A stretch of DNA of 7,813 nt from Bacteriovorax sp. (GCA_030654205.1 JAURXW010000242.1:1-7813); one strand, 5' to 3'; shown: positions 1 through 6,399, counted from the first letter of the stretch. Translations and numbers: made by a program. Notes: generated from the sequence alone by a model not told the origin.

Positions 1-1097
1 TAAGAATAAATAAAATCAAACTGGGCCCGATCTAATAAATCGAGTGTGGCCTTATGCTCTTCATCTGTTTCGTTAACAAAACCTGCAATAATATCAGTTG
101 AAAGAACAATTTCTGGTTGGGCCGCTCGAAGTTTGGCCAGCAATCCAAGATAATGCTCTGGTGTATATTCTCTATGCATTCTTTCTAAAACCGTTGCCGA
201 TCCAGACTGAACAGGTAAATGTAAATGTTTTGATAGTTTTTTAGAAGATCCATGAACCGCAATCAACTCATCGCTAACATCATATGGATGTGATGTGGTG
301 TACCTGATAATTTCCAGACCATCTATTTTATCAAGTTCAGTGATCAGCATCGCCAAACTCTCACCATTTTCTTTTCCGTAAGAATTTACGTTTTGGCCCA
401 AAAGTGTCACCTCTTGAATACCTTGATACTTAACCAGCTTCGTCACATCTGAGACTACTTCTTCCATCAGGCGCGATCTTTCTTTTCCCCTAGTGTAGGG
501 AACAATACAGTATGTACAATACTTATTGCAGCCTTTAATGATGTTTACGAATGCTTGTGGTGAATCCCCACTGACCTTTGTTTCAATTGAAAAATTTTCA
601 CTTCGATCCCAGGAATTGATCGTAAATTTTGAATCTCCCGCATAAACGCGAAAGACCATATCGTTGATCGTATCGATAACGTCAGTTCCAAAAGCAAAAT
701 CGAGATGTTTATATTTTGCGACTAGTTCTTTGCCCTCAGTTTGGGCCACGCAGCCTCCAATACCAACTACTAGGCCATTCTTTTTTTTCTTTGCGTGCTT
801 TATCTCGCCAAGCTGTGAGTAGAATTTGTTATTTGAGAGGTCTCGAACTGCACAAGTGTTAAATAAAACCAGATCAGCTTCTTCAAGCTCTTCGGTTTTG
901 GAGAAATTGAGATCTTGAAGATGAGCAGCGATGCGATCTGAATCGTGATAGTTCATCTGGCATCCAAAAGTCTTCATCCAAACCTTGCGGGGAGGAAACT
1001 CTAGATCACCCATCATAATTTTTCGTTCACCAGTTATTGGATCAATAATAGATTGTTCGCGAGGACCATCGCCTCTAGTACCAAGACCTGTTGCCAT
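1..1097 (-). CDS. miaB: tRNA-2-methylthio-N6-isopentenyladenosine(37) synthase MiaB, partial (C-terminus off the left edge)
   Basis: Radical-SAM methylthiotransferase that adds a methylthio group to i6A37 in tRNAs reading UNN codons; cytoplasmic, with two 4Fe-4S clusters. 365 residues are visible and the frame stays open to base 1. The N-terminal UPF0004 domain carries its three cluster cysteines at Cys46 (KTFGCQMN), Cys82 (FNTCAVR) and Cys116 (GGCVAQ). The radical-SAM motif CNKYCTYC gives Cys190, Cys194 and Cys197, followed by IVPYTRGKERSR. LLGQNVNSYG (232-241) and HLHLPVQSGS (291-300) are typical of MiaB rather than RimO or MtaB. The TRAM domain would lie beyond the edge. The ATG at 1097 has AGGG about 9 bases upstream. 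About 38 residues precede the conserved KVWMKTFGCQMN, longer than in many MiaB proteins; Met28 or Met29 are alternative starts. It lies behind a terminator, so it is probably transcribed separately from the histone-like gene. Confidence 0.95.
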   Translation of the reverse strand, partial: MATGLGTRGDGPREQSIIDPITGERKIMMGDLEFPPRKVWMKTFGCQMNYHDSDRIAAHLQDLNFSKTEELEEADLVLFNTCAVRDLSNNKFYSQLGEIKHAKKKKNGLVVGIGGCVAQTEGKELVAKYKHLDFAFGTDVIDTINDMVFRVYAGDSKFTINSWDRSENFSIETKVSGDSPQAFVNIIKGCNKYCTYCIVPYTRGKERSRLMEEVVSDVTKLVKYQGIQEVTLLGQNVNSYGKENGESLAMLITELDKIDGLEIIRYTTSHPYDVSDELIAVHGSSKKLSKHLHLPVQSGSATVLERMHREYTPEHYLGLLAKLRAAQPEIVLSTDIIAGFVNETDEEHKATLDLLDRAQFDFIYS

Positions 1098-1246
1098 AAG
1101 ATAACCCTGTTAAAAAGCCTTACCAGCTACTCTCGTTTGTAAAATGTTTTTGGAACTTAGCAGGTTGTATATGGGAAGTAAATCAAAGTGGTCGTAAAGA
1201 TAGATAGGTTATGGATATAAAAGACAATTCTTGATCAGGTAGAAAT
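1098..1246. other. Non-coding gap upstream of miaB
   Basis: No credible reading frame is present. Because a strong terminator closes the upstream transcript, the miaB promoter should lie here on the minus strand. I see only weak candidates, such as a TTGTCT-like -35 followed by TATC-type -10 sequences near 1195-1230, and none has both good boxes and 17-bp spacing. The AGGG ribosome-binding site of miaB sits at its left end. Confidence 0.5.
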
Positions 1247-1274
1247 AAAAAAGGGACCCGAAAGTCCCTTTTTT
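1247..1274 (-). terminator. Rho-independent terminator of the histone-like gene
   Basis: GGGAC (1253-1257) pairs with GTCCC (1264-1268) around the loop CCGAAA. Flanking A6 and T6 tracts extend the pairing to 11 bp. On the minus strand the GC stem runs directly into six U residues, 20 bases after the stop codon of the gene at 1294. The T run on the other side means it could also stop plus-strand transcription, though no plus-strand gene is seen there. Confidence 0.9.
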
Positions 1275-1293
1275 AACTAGTTCGCTTAAAAAA

Positions 1294-1488
1294 TTAAGCT
1301 TTAACAGCAGCTTTAACAGCAACTTTTTTCGTAGCTTTTTTAGCTACTTTTTTCGTAGCTTTTTTAGCCACTTTTTTCGTAGCTTTTTTAGCAGCTACTT
1401 TCTTTGTAGCTTTTTTCGCTACTTTCTTTGTTGCTTTCTTAGCTACTTTTTTTGTAGCTACTTTCTTTGTTGCTTTCTTAACAGCCAT
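1294..1488 (-). CDS. Small histone H1-like lysine/alanine repeat protein
   Basis: A 64-residue, extremely basic protein built almost entirely from repeats of KKATKKVA and KKVAKKAT, ending VKAAVKA. It contains no acidic, aromatic or cysteine residue. The composition resembles the C-terminal tail of eukaryotic histone H1 and bacterial H1-like proteins such as chlamydial Hc2, so the likely role is non-specific DNA or RNA binding and nucleoid compaction; this is inferred from composition, not from a folded domain. The ATG at 1488 is preferred over the in-frame TTG at 1500 because GGAGGG (1493-1498) lies just before it. A sigma-70-like promoter lies upstream and a strong terminator downstream, so it appears monocistronic. 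The DNA is itself repetitive, with alternating GTAGC/GCTAC and T tracts that form small inverted repeats such as 1331-1347. No globular domain is present. Confidence 0.8.
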   Translation of the reverse strand: MAVKKATKKVATKKVAKKATKKVAKKATKKVAAKKATKKVAKKATKKVAKKATKKVAVKAAVKA

Positions 1489-1492
1489 AAAA

Positions 1493-1498
1493 CCCTCC
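1493..1498 (-). promoter_or_regulatory. Ribosome-binding site deciding the start of the histone-like gene
   Basis: On the minus strand GGAGGG is followed by TTTT and then ATG at 1488. A longer reading from the TTG at 1500 would place this site inside the coding region, so the ATG is the supported start. This is among the best Shine-Dalgarno sequences in the window, suggesting efficient translation. Confidence 0.75.
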
Positions 1499-1520
1499 AA
1501 AAGTTTTTATTCTTTTACTA

Positions 1521-1549
1521 AGAATAAACATTTTTTTATTTTCGTGCAA
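1521..1549 (-). promoter_or_regulatory. Sigma-70-type promoter for the histone-like gene
   Basis: On the minus strand, TTGCAC (1544-1549) and TATTCT (1521-1526) are separated by exactly 17 bases of A-rich spacer. Expected transcription would start near 1513, giving a leader of about 25 bases containing the GGAGGG ribosome-binding site. The match is by eye and the surrounding DNA is AT-rich, which raises the chance of fortuitous boxes. Confidence 0.6.
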
Positions 1550-1745
1550 ACAAAAAGTAACATGTATGTTTTATTTTTCGTATTATTTTTTTATTCCTTT
1601 AGTTTTTTTTTCATTAAATCGCACTTCGAGCACTCAATAAGCCATTTTTTTGCTCTCTACGAATCGATGAAATGCTTTGTACATCGATGTTTCAGACGTT
1701 TTCCACAAGTCAAAAAATTTTGAAAACTTTTTTTTAACGAAATCG
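1550..1745. other. AT-rich non-coding stretch with inverted repeats
   Basis: No convincing gene lies here. Visible structure: GAGCA (1628-1632) with TGCTC (1651-1655); ATCGATG (about 1663-1669) with CATCGAT (1682-1688), a 7-bp stem with a 12-base loop; and an AT-rich TCAAAA/TTTTGA hairpin near 1709-1722. TTTTCCACA (1699-1707) matches a DnaA-box-like consensus but is solitary. Long T tracts occupy the part nearest the histone-like gene. It may hold leader or small-RNA sequence, but I cannot define a transcript. Confidence 0.4.
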
Positions 1746-1773
1746 AGAGGAGCTGGGCCACAGCTCCTCTTTT
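1746..1773. terminator. Terminator-like hairpin between clpA and the histone-like gene
   Basis: AGAGGAGCTG (1746-1755) pairs perfectly with CAGCTCCTCT (1761-1770) across the loop GGCCA. It starts 37 bases beyond the clpA stop codon, so it probably ends the clpS-clpA transcript. The U tract is unusual: on the minus strand the stem is followed by CGATTTCG, whereas TTT follows it on the plus strand. Termination or 3'-end protection of clpA mRNA is the likely role; ending an unseen plus-strand RNA is the alternative. Confidence 0.6.
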
Positions 1774-1807
1774 ATGAAAATAAAATGTTCTGGAGGTAAA
1801 AAAATGC

Positions 1808-4156
1808 CTAATTTGGGAAATTGAAGACGATTTTTTGGTGAATATCATCCAACGAGACCATTACAACGCCGCCTTTTTCGAGTTTCCCGAAAAGAATTTC
1901 ATGAGAAAGTGGCTTCTTGATCTCAGTATCGATGATTCTAGCGAGTGGTCGTGCGCCCATTTGTGGATCAAAGCCAATTTTAGCGAGATATAATCGAGCA
2001 GATTCAGAAATTTTCAGCTCAACATTCTTTTCAGCGAGCTTTGTTTCAAGTTGGATTAAGAATTTATCGACAATTTTCAAGATCTGATCCGTTCCAAGTT
2101 TGTTAAAGTGAACAATTGCATCCAATCTATTTCGAAATTCTGGTGAAAAAAACTCTTTAATCCTCTGATCTCGTTTAAATGAGAGGGCATTGGCCTCTTT
2201 ATTAATTCCAATTGAGCCTCCTTCCATTTCTTTGGCACCTGCATTTGAAGTCATGATAAGAACAACATTTCTAAAGTCGCTTGAGCGCCCATGAGAATCG
2301 GTGAGAGTTCCATGATCCATAATTTGCAATAAAATATTGAAGATATCTGGATGGGCCTTTTCGATTTCATCTAGCAATAAAACAGCGTGCGGATGCTTCT
2401 TTATCACATCTGTTAAGATGCCTCCGGTTTCGTGTCCAACATATCCAGGAGGCGCTCCAATCAGTTTGGCGACAGAATGCTTTTCCATGTATTCTGACAT
2501 GTCAAAACGTTCAATATGAACTCCCATCTCTCTGGCCAATTGACGAGCTAGTTCCGTTTTTCCCACTCCAGTAGGTCCGGTAAAAAGAAAAGATCCTATT
2601 GGTTTTTGCTCATGTCCTAGCCCTGATCTTGAAAGTAAAATAGCATCGGCCACTAAGTCGACAGCTTGATCCTGGCCAAAAATCATAAGCTTTAAATTTG
2701 ATTTAAGGCTTCTTAGTTTTTCTCTTTCATCTCCAGCAACTGACATTTTAGGAATCTTGGCCATCGCCGCAACGATTGTCTCAATATCTTTTTTGCTGAT
2801 ATTTATATGTCTTTTGGATTCAGGCATTATGCGAATCATCGCCCCAACTTCATCCATGACATCTATTGATTTATCGGGATTTTTTCTATCAGTAATATGT
2901 TTATGGGACAAATCAACAATTAGCTTGATGATGGAGTTTGAATATTTAACATTGTGGTGGTCTTCAAATTTAGACTTGAGACCAACAAGGATTTTGTAGG
3001 TATCTTCAATCGAAGGTTCATTAACATCAACTTTTTGCATACGACGGTTGAAGGCCGAATCTTTTTCAATAAATTTTCTATATTCTTCGTAAGTCGTGCT
3101 TCCGATGCAGCGAAGTTTACCAGATCCGAGCGCTGGCTTTAAAAGGTTCGATGCATCCATTGATCCTCCACTCGTGGCCCCTGCTCCCATGATTGTGTGG
3201 ATCTCATCAATAAAAAGAATGGCCTCGCCTTTACCTTCATCTTTAAAAGACATTAGTTCTTTCATGACATTTTTTAAACGTTGCTCGAAGTCCCCTCGGT
3301 ATTTTGTGCCTGCAAGAAGACTCGCCAAATCTAGACTAAAAACGGTCGCATTTTTTAAAGTATCAGGAACTTCACCTTTCACTATTCGATATGCAAGCCC
3401 TTCGGCTATGGCCGTTTTTCCAACTCCAGCTTCTCCAACTAATAGTGGATTATTTTTTCGTCTCCGACTTAAAATTTGGGCCACTCGTTCAATCTCATCA
3501 GTTCTTCCAATAATTGGATCAATGCGATTTTTTTCAACTTCGTGATTTAAATTTAAACAATATTCTTCTAATGCACTCTGCTTTGATAAAGGTTTTTCTT
3601 CTCCTAAAGTCGATCGAATATCATCGTGAATTGAAGCTTCGCTATTAACTGGCTTATCAATTCCATGAGCAATCAGTTTTACAACCTCAAATTTTTCGAT
3701 TCCATGAGAATTTAAAAGATAGTTGACAAAACTTTCTTGTTCGCTAAAAAGTGCCACTAAAAGATTAACCCCAAGTATGTCTTTTTTGCCTGATGATTGA
3801 ACGTGCATCGCGGCCCTTTGGATTACACGTTGAAGTGCCTCTGAAATTTCAGGCTGGTATATTATTCCATTTTGCTTGGCAATTTCTCGCAATTCTGGAT
3901 CTGAGAATTGTTGTTCAGATAGCTCTTGAATTTCAGAAAGTGAAAGCAGACTAAAATTAGATTTATCCTCTAGAAACTTGTTAAGCTCAGCTTCAAGCTT
4001 TGCTAGGTCTGCCCCACAATGCTGAAGAATGCTTCTGATTTCTTGATCCGATAACATTGCCCAAAAAAGAATTTCAAGCGACAAATATTCATGTTGAAGC
4101 TGATTGGCCTTAATTATGGCCGAATTTATAATGAGCTCTAAACGTTTACTTTGCAT
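1808..4156 (-). CDS. clpA: ATP-dependent Clp protease ATP-binding subunit ClpA
   Basis: Hexameric AAA+ unfoldase that feeds substrates into the ClpP peptidase; cytoplasmic. It has 782 residues, close to the roughly 758 of E. coli ClpA. Order of parts: N-terminal Clp-N repeat domain (about 1-165), the docking site for ClpS; an acidic linker (about 171-195); D1 with Walker A GEAGVGKT (241-248), Walker B ILFIDE (313-318) and arginine-finger segment FNRRMQK (369-375); D2 with Walker A GPTGVGKT (527-534), Walker B VLLLDE (592-597), sensor 1 MTSNAG (635-640), FRNRLD (674-679) and sensor-2 GARP (734-737). There is no long coiled-coil middle domain, which excludes ClpB and ClpC. The ClpP-contact loop reads SIGI (648-651), where IG followed by Leu or Phe is usual. 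The gene starts 13 bases after clpS and has only a weak GTGAG-like ribosome site, suggesting translational coupling. A hairpin follows at 1746-1770. clpP is not in the window. Confidence 0.97.
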   Translation of the reverse strand: MQSKRLELIINSAIIKANQLQHEYLSLEILFWAMLSDQEIRSILQHCGADLAKLEAELNKFLEDKSNFSLLSLSEIQELSEQQFSDPELREIAKQNGIIYQPEISEALQRVIQRAAMHVQSSGKKDILGVNLLVALFSEQESFVNYLLNSHGIEKFEVVKLIAHGIDKPVNSEASIHDDIRSTLGEEKPLSKQSALEEYCLNLNHEVEKNRIDPIIGRTDEIERVAQILSRRRKNNPLLVGEAGVGKTAIAEGLAYRIVKGEVPDTLKNATVFSLDLASLLAGTKYRGDFEQRLKNVMKELMSFKDEGKGEAILFIDEIHTIMGAGATSGGSMDASNLLKPALGSGKLRCIGSTTYEEYRKFIEKDSAFNRRMQKVDVNEPSIEDTYKILVGLKSKFEDHHNVKYSNSIIKLIVDLSHKHITDRKNPDKSIDVMDEVGAMIRIMPESKRHINISKKDIETIVAAMAKIPKMSVAGDEREKLRSLKSNLKLMIFGQDQAVDLVADAILLSRSGLGHEQKPIGSFLFTGPTGVGKTELARQLAREMGVHIERFDMSEYMEKHSVAKLIGAPPGYVGHETGGILTDVIKKHPHAVLLLDEIEKAHPDIFNILLQIMDHGTLTDSHGRSSDFRNVVLIMTSNAGAKEMEGGSIGINKEANALSFKRDQRIKEFFSPEFRNRLDAIVHFNKLGTDQILKIVDKFLIQLETKLAEKNVELKISESARLYLAKIGFDPQMGARPLARIIDTEIKKPLSHEILFGKLEKGGVVMVSLDDIHQKIVFNFPN

Positions 4157-4169
4157 TTATCTACTCACT

Positions 4170-4502
4170 TTATTCAGGCTCAATTGAGCACATTAATGGG
4201 TGTGAATTTTCTTGAGCGAGTCTTTCGACTTTTTTAGACTTACTTTCGGCGATTTCGTAAGTGTAAATCCCACAAAGACCAATGCCAGCACGATGAACTT
4301 CTAACATAATTTTTTCGGCCTCATCAATTGTTTTATGAAAAACACCCTGAAGAATGAAAATTACAAATTCCATAGTGGTGTAATCATCATTGTGAAGTAA
4401 AACTTTGTATTTTTTGGGCAAATCAACTTTATTTTTTATTATGGTGGAGGTTCCACCTTCGTCTTCATCATTATCAGAGTGATTATGGTTGTGATTCATC
4501 AT
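4170..4502 (-). CDS. clpS: ClpS adaptor, N-degron recognition protein for ClpAP
   Basis: Binds proteins with bulky hydrophobic N-terminal residues and hands them to the ClpA N-domain. It has 110 residues. From residue 31 it follows the family closely: KYKVLLHNDDYTTMEFV (31-47), EVHRAGIGLCG (68-78), AESKSKKVERLAQENSHPL (85-103). Asn38 and Asp39 match the residues holding the substrate alpha-amino group, Met44 the gatekeeper methionine, and His70 the conserved pocket histidine of E. coli ClpS. The first 17 residues are low-complexity, with alternating His/Asn then Asp/Glu; in the family this flexible arm enters the ClpA pore. Tandem ATGs at 4502 and 4499 are both possible starts, and neither has a clear Shine-Dalgarno site. 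The 21-base gap from the upstream gene and 13-base gap to clpA suggest one transcript with coupled translation. Confidence 0.96.
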   Translation of the reverse strand: MMNHNHNHSDNDEDEGGTSTIIKNKVDLPKKYKVLLHNDDYTTMEFVIFILQGVFHKTIDEAEKIMLEVHRAGIGLCGIYTYEIAESKSKKVERLAQENSHPLMCSIEPE

Positions 4503-4523
4503 GATTGTAATTATCGCTTATTT

Positions 4524-5795
4524 TTAATTAAAGATGCAAGAGTTCTGTTCGAGTTGAGAAAAGTAATCATCCTGTACCTTTACACCATTTTTTAGAGAGC
4601 ACATTATATTCGTATTATTTTTTGAAATTTCATAATAAACCAACTCTTTTTTGAAATCATCGTAAAACTCTATATAACAATCAGGAAAGCCTAAGACATG
4701 TCCAAATTCATGAGCAAAAATCCGCTTAGTCGTATCCGGATCATTTTGTGTGCTTAAATAAACCATTCGGTTATTGCTGTCAGGAACATAAGAAATACCT
4801 TTGGAAATTGGCACGATTGTGATGGTCCCTTCACTGTATTGTTTAACAAGCTCTAACTTTAATGAAAAATTTTTATTACTCCAGATCTCTTCAGCGTGGC
4901 TTAAAAGATCAAGCTGCCCTTCTTTAGAAAGTGATGTTTCTAAAACTTTAATGGTCATAATCGTTTTGTTTTCATTGGATTTTTGGCACTTATACTTTTG
5001 GTGTGTTGGTTTAAGGGAAAATAGCGCCCCGTAGCGTTCTTTTTCGAAACGTCCGTAATAAAGATTCACCATACTTCCCAAAGTTTTTTTCCGTTTATTT
5101 ATGTTAAATTCAGCCTGACAGCTAACCTCTCTTGAAAAGGATTTACAAAGTTCGACTGTATTTTCCTTAACAAAACTAGTCAATTCTGCTGACATATAGA
5201 TGAATTCACTATCGGCACAAGTTTCACTTTGATACTTTTTATAGCAAAAATGGGCAATATTAAGAAAAGGTCTAATATCGTTTTTTTTATTCTGAGTAAT
5301 AGTTGAAAAAGAACATTTTTGATCTTCAAAGCGCCTGCTGCCATTGTATAGGTAAAAAAGCTCTTCAGCGTTTTGATTTAAATTAACATTATCTTTTAGG
5401 GACCTATAAGAAGTGGTCATTTTATCAATACTCAAGACCATCGGGGTATCATAATTATATGTTCTAGAATTAATGGAAAAAAAGAGTTGTGGTAAATTTT
5501 GAATTGATGATCTATAGAGCTCTTCAATTGATTTGCTAATCTTTGATTCTAGGACTGGAGTATTATTCACACAATCATGTTCCATTGTTAATAATGAAGT
5601 ATTCCCCGAATAAATGTCTGATCTCTTGTTTGAATTAACAACTTTTCCACAAGCAATAGTCAAAAATAAAAAAGTGATGATAAGTAAGTAAGTATGTCCA
5701 AAATTTAGACGATTTAGGCTTGCTTGTGATCTCAATAGCTGGAATTTTGTAAAAATGCTTTTCATAAAATTAAAATAATTCAATAAAGATGCCAT
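4524..5795 (-). CDS. Putative exported lipoprotein metalloprotease (metzincin-like HExxHxxGxxD)
   Basis: A 423-residue protein not recognised as a named family. Residues 35-48 (YLLIITFLFLTIA) form a hydrophobic signal core ending in a lipobox-like TIAC at Cys49, so it is probably a lipoprotein; Gly50 would not signal inner-membrane retention under E. coli Lol rules. HEFGHVLGFPD (362-372) fits the zinc motif HExxHxxGxxD, with ligands His362, His366 and Asp372 and catalytic Glu363. NIMC (396-399) lies 36 residues beyond the first zinc histidine, where a metzincin Met-turn is expected. An Asp third ligand is known in snapalysin-type enzymes; other metzincins have His. Ten further cysteines (75, 161, 184, 193, 217, 226, 270, 373, 399, 420) suggest disulfides outside the cytoplasm. 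Residues 50-280 match no fold I know. The start at 5795 lacks a Shine-Dalgarno site; Met11 is an alternative giving a shorter signal n-region. It is followed by clpS after 21 bases. Confidence 0.75.
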   Translation of the reverse strand: MASLLNYFNFMKSIFTKFQLLRSQASLNRLNFGHTYLLIITFLFLTIACGKVVNSNKRSDIYSGNTSLLTMEHDCVNNTPVLESKISKSIEELYRSSIQNLPQLFFSINSRTYNYDTPMVLSIDKMTTSYRSLKDNVNLNQNAEELFYLYNGSRRFEDQKCSFSTITQNKKNDIRPFLNIAHFCYKKYQSETCADSEFIYMSAELTSFVKENTVELCKSFSREVSCQAEFNINKRKKTLGSMVNLYYGRFEKERYGALFSLKPTHQKYKCQKSNENKTIMTIKVLETSLSKEGQLDLLSHAEEIWSNKNFSLKLELVKQYSEGTITIVPISKGISYVPDSNNRMVYLSTQNDPDTTKRIFAHEFGHVLGFPDCYIEFYDDFKKELVYYEISKNNTNIMCSLKNGVKVQDDYFSQLEQNSCIFN

Positions 5796-5943
5796 TTGTT
5801 ATTATTTATTTATCAGCCTTGAATAGAGGGCATTTTTTTGATCAATATTAAGCCTGCAAATAGACCGAATCTATACAATTAGGTGAGTTAGCCAATTATC
5901 CAAAATTTGGTATTACTATAGATAGAAATAAGGAGAATTAGTT
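5796..5943. promoter_or_regulatory. Divergent intergenic region with candidate promoter
   Basis: It separates the minus-strand protease-clpS-clpA genes from the plus-strand regulator and must carry both promoters. For the plus strand, TTAGCC (5888-5893) and TATTAC (5911-5916) are 17 bases apart, both imperfect. The spacer ends in the odd-length palindrome CCAAAATTTGG (5900-5910), a possible operator. For the minus strand I see only weak boxes (TAGATT and TAATAT, 17 bases apart, near 5845-5875). No sigma-54 GG-N10-GC element was found. Confidence 0.35.
5930..5935 (+). promoter_or_regulatory. Ribosome-binding site of the receiver-domain gene
   Basis: AAGGAG stands eight bases before the ATG at 5944, a near-ideal Shine-Dalgarno site that fixes the start of this gene. 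Confidence 0.85.
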
Positions 5944-6345
5944 ATGGCGATAGAGAAAAAAAAGCAGTTACGAGGCGATGTGCTAATCGCGGATGACGAC
6001 CTAAGCATCTGTGAGATCTTAAAAAATTACTGCGAAAAAATGGGATGCTTTCGCAATATTTTAATGGTGCACGATGGTTCTATGGCCTCTAGCAAGTTGC
6101 GAAACCAAAAGTTTGGGTTAATTCTCATTGATTTAAAAATGCCCAAAAAAAGTGGTCTGGATTTACTGAGAGAGCTGGATGACAAGTCACTGAATACTAA
6201 AAATAGTGTTGTTGTGGTCTCTGGCACCTTGGATAAAACAGTTGTAGAAAAAATTCTTGCAACTGGAGTTAAATCCTTTTTACTTAAACCATTCACTGAA
6301 GTCGAATTTACTGAAAAAGTTATAAAATCACTAGGGATTAAATAA
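5944..6345 (+). CDS. Single-domain response regulator (CheY-like receiver)
   Basis: A 133-residue stand-alone phospho-acceptor domain for two-component signalling; cytoplasmic. The signature residues are present: acidic cluster Asp17-Asp19 (IADDDLS), phosphorylation site Asp63 in LILIDLKMPKKSG, Ser93 in VVVVSG at the Thr/Ser switch position, and Lys115-Pro116 in FLLKPF. There is no DNA-binding, enzymatic or other output domain; the protein ends about 16 residues after KPF, within the last helix. It must act by protein contact, in a phosphorelay or as a phosphate sink. The N-terminal MAIEKKKQLR is a short basic lead-in. No histidine kinase or chemotaxis gene is adjacent, so partner and pathway cannot be assigned, and naming it cheY would be unsupported. 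It is the only plus-strand gene in the window and converges on hpf across a shared hairpin. Confidence 0.93.
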   Translation: MAIEKKKQLRGDVLIADDDLSICEILKNYCEKMGCFRNILMVHDGSMASSKLRNQKFGLILIDLKMPKKSGLDLLRELDDKSLNTKNSVVVVSGTLDKTVVEKILATGVKSFLLKPFTEVEFTEKVIKSLGIK

Positions 6346-6370
6346 AAAAAGGTCAACTAAAGTTGACCTT
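6344..6370 (-). terminator. Rho-independent terminator of rpoN-hpf, shared with the converging receiver gene
   Basis: AAGGTCAAC (6349-6357) pairs with GTTGACCTT (6362-6370) across the loop TAAA. On the minus strand the stem runs into seven U residues (plus-strand A6344-A6350), 30 bases after the hpf stop codon. On the plus strand the hairpin starts four bases after the receiver-gene stop codon but is followed by CACTAT, so it would end that transcript less well. Confidence 0.88.
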
Positions 6371-6399
6371 CACTATAAGTTAAAATAATCAATTAATCA

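Noticed and set aside
1297..1488. Repeat array that could be read as a CRISPR or tandem satellite
   Set aside because: The repeats are short, unspaced and in frame, and are explained by the KKATKKVA protein repeat; there are no unique spacers.
1699..1707. DnaA-box-like TTTTCCACA suggesting a replication origin
   Set aside because: A single match in AT-rich DNA without a cluster, and no dnaA, dnaN or gidA neighbours.
1657..1848. Minus-strand open frame of 63 codons overlapping the end of clpA
   Set aside because: It starts inside the clpA coding region, has no ribosome-binding site, runs through the terminator-like hairpin and has a composition typical of AT-rich chance frames.
3096..3545. 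Plus-strand open frame of 149 codons inside clpA
   Set aside because: It lies wholly opposite the conserved D1 ATPase coding sequence, whose motifs are intact, so it is a shadow frame. The same applies to the shorter plus-strand frames at 2337-2519, 2757-2999 and 2954-3142.
5840..5870. Possible sigma-54 promoter (GG...TTTGC on the minus strand)
   Set aside because: GG and GC are separated by seven bases instead of the required ten.
6027..6356. Minus-strand open frame of 109 codons opposite the receiver gene
   Set aside because: The plus strand encodes an unmistakable receiver domain with a good Shine-Dalgarno site, and the minus frame runs through the terminator hairpin.
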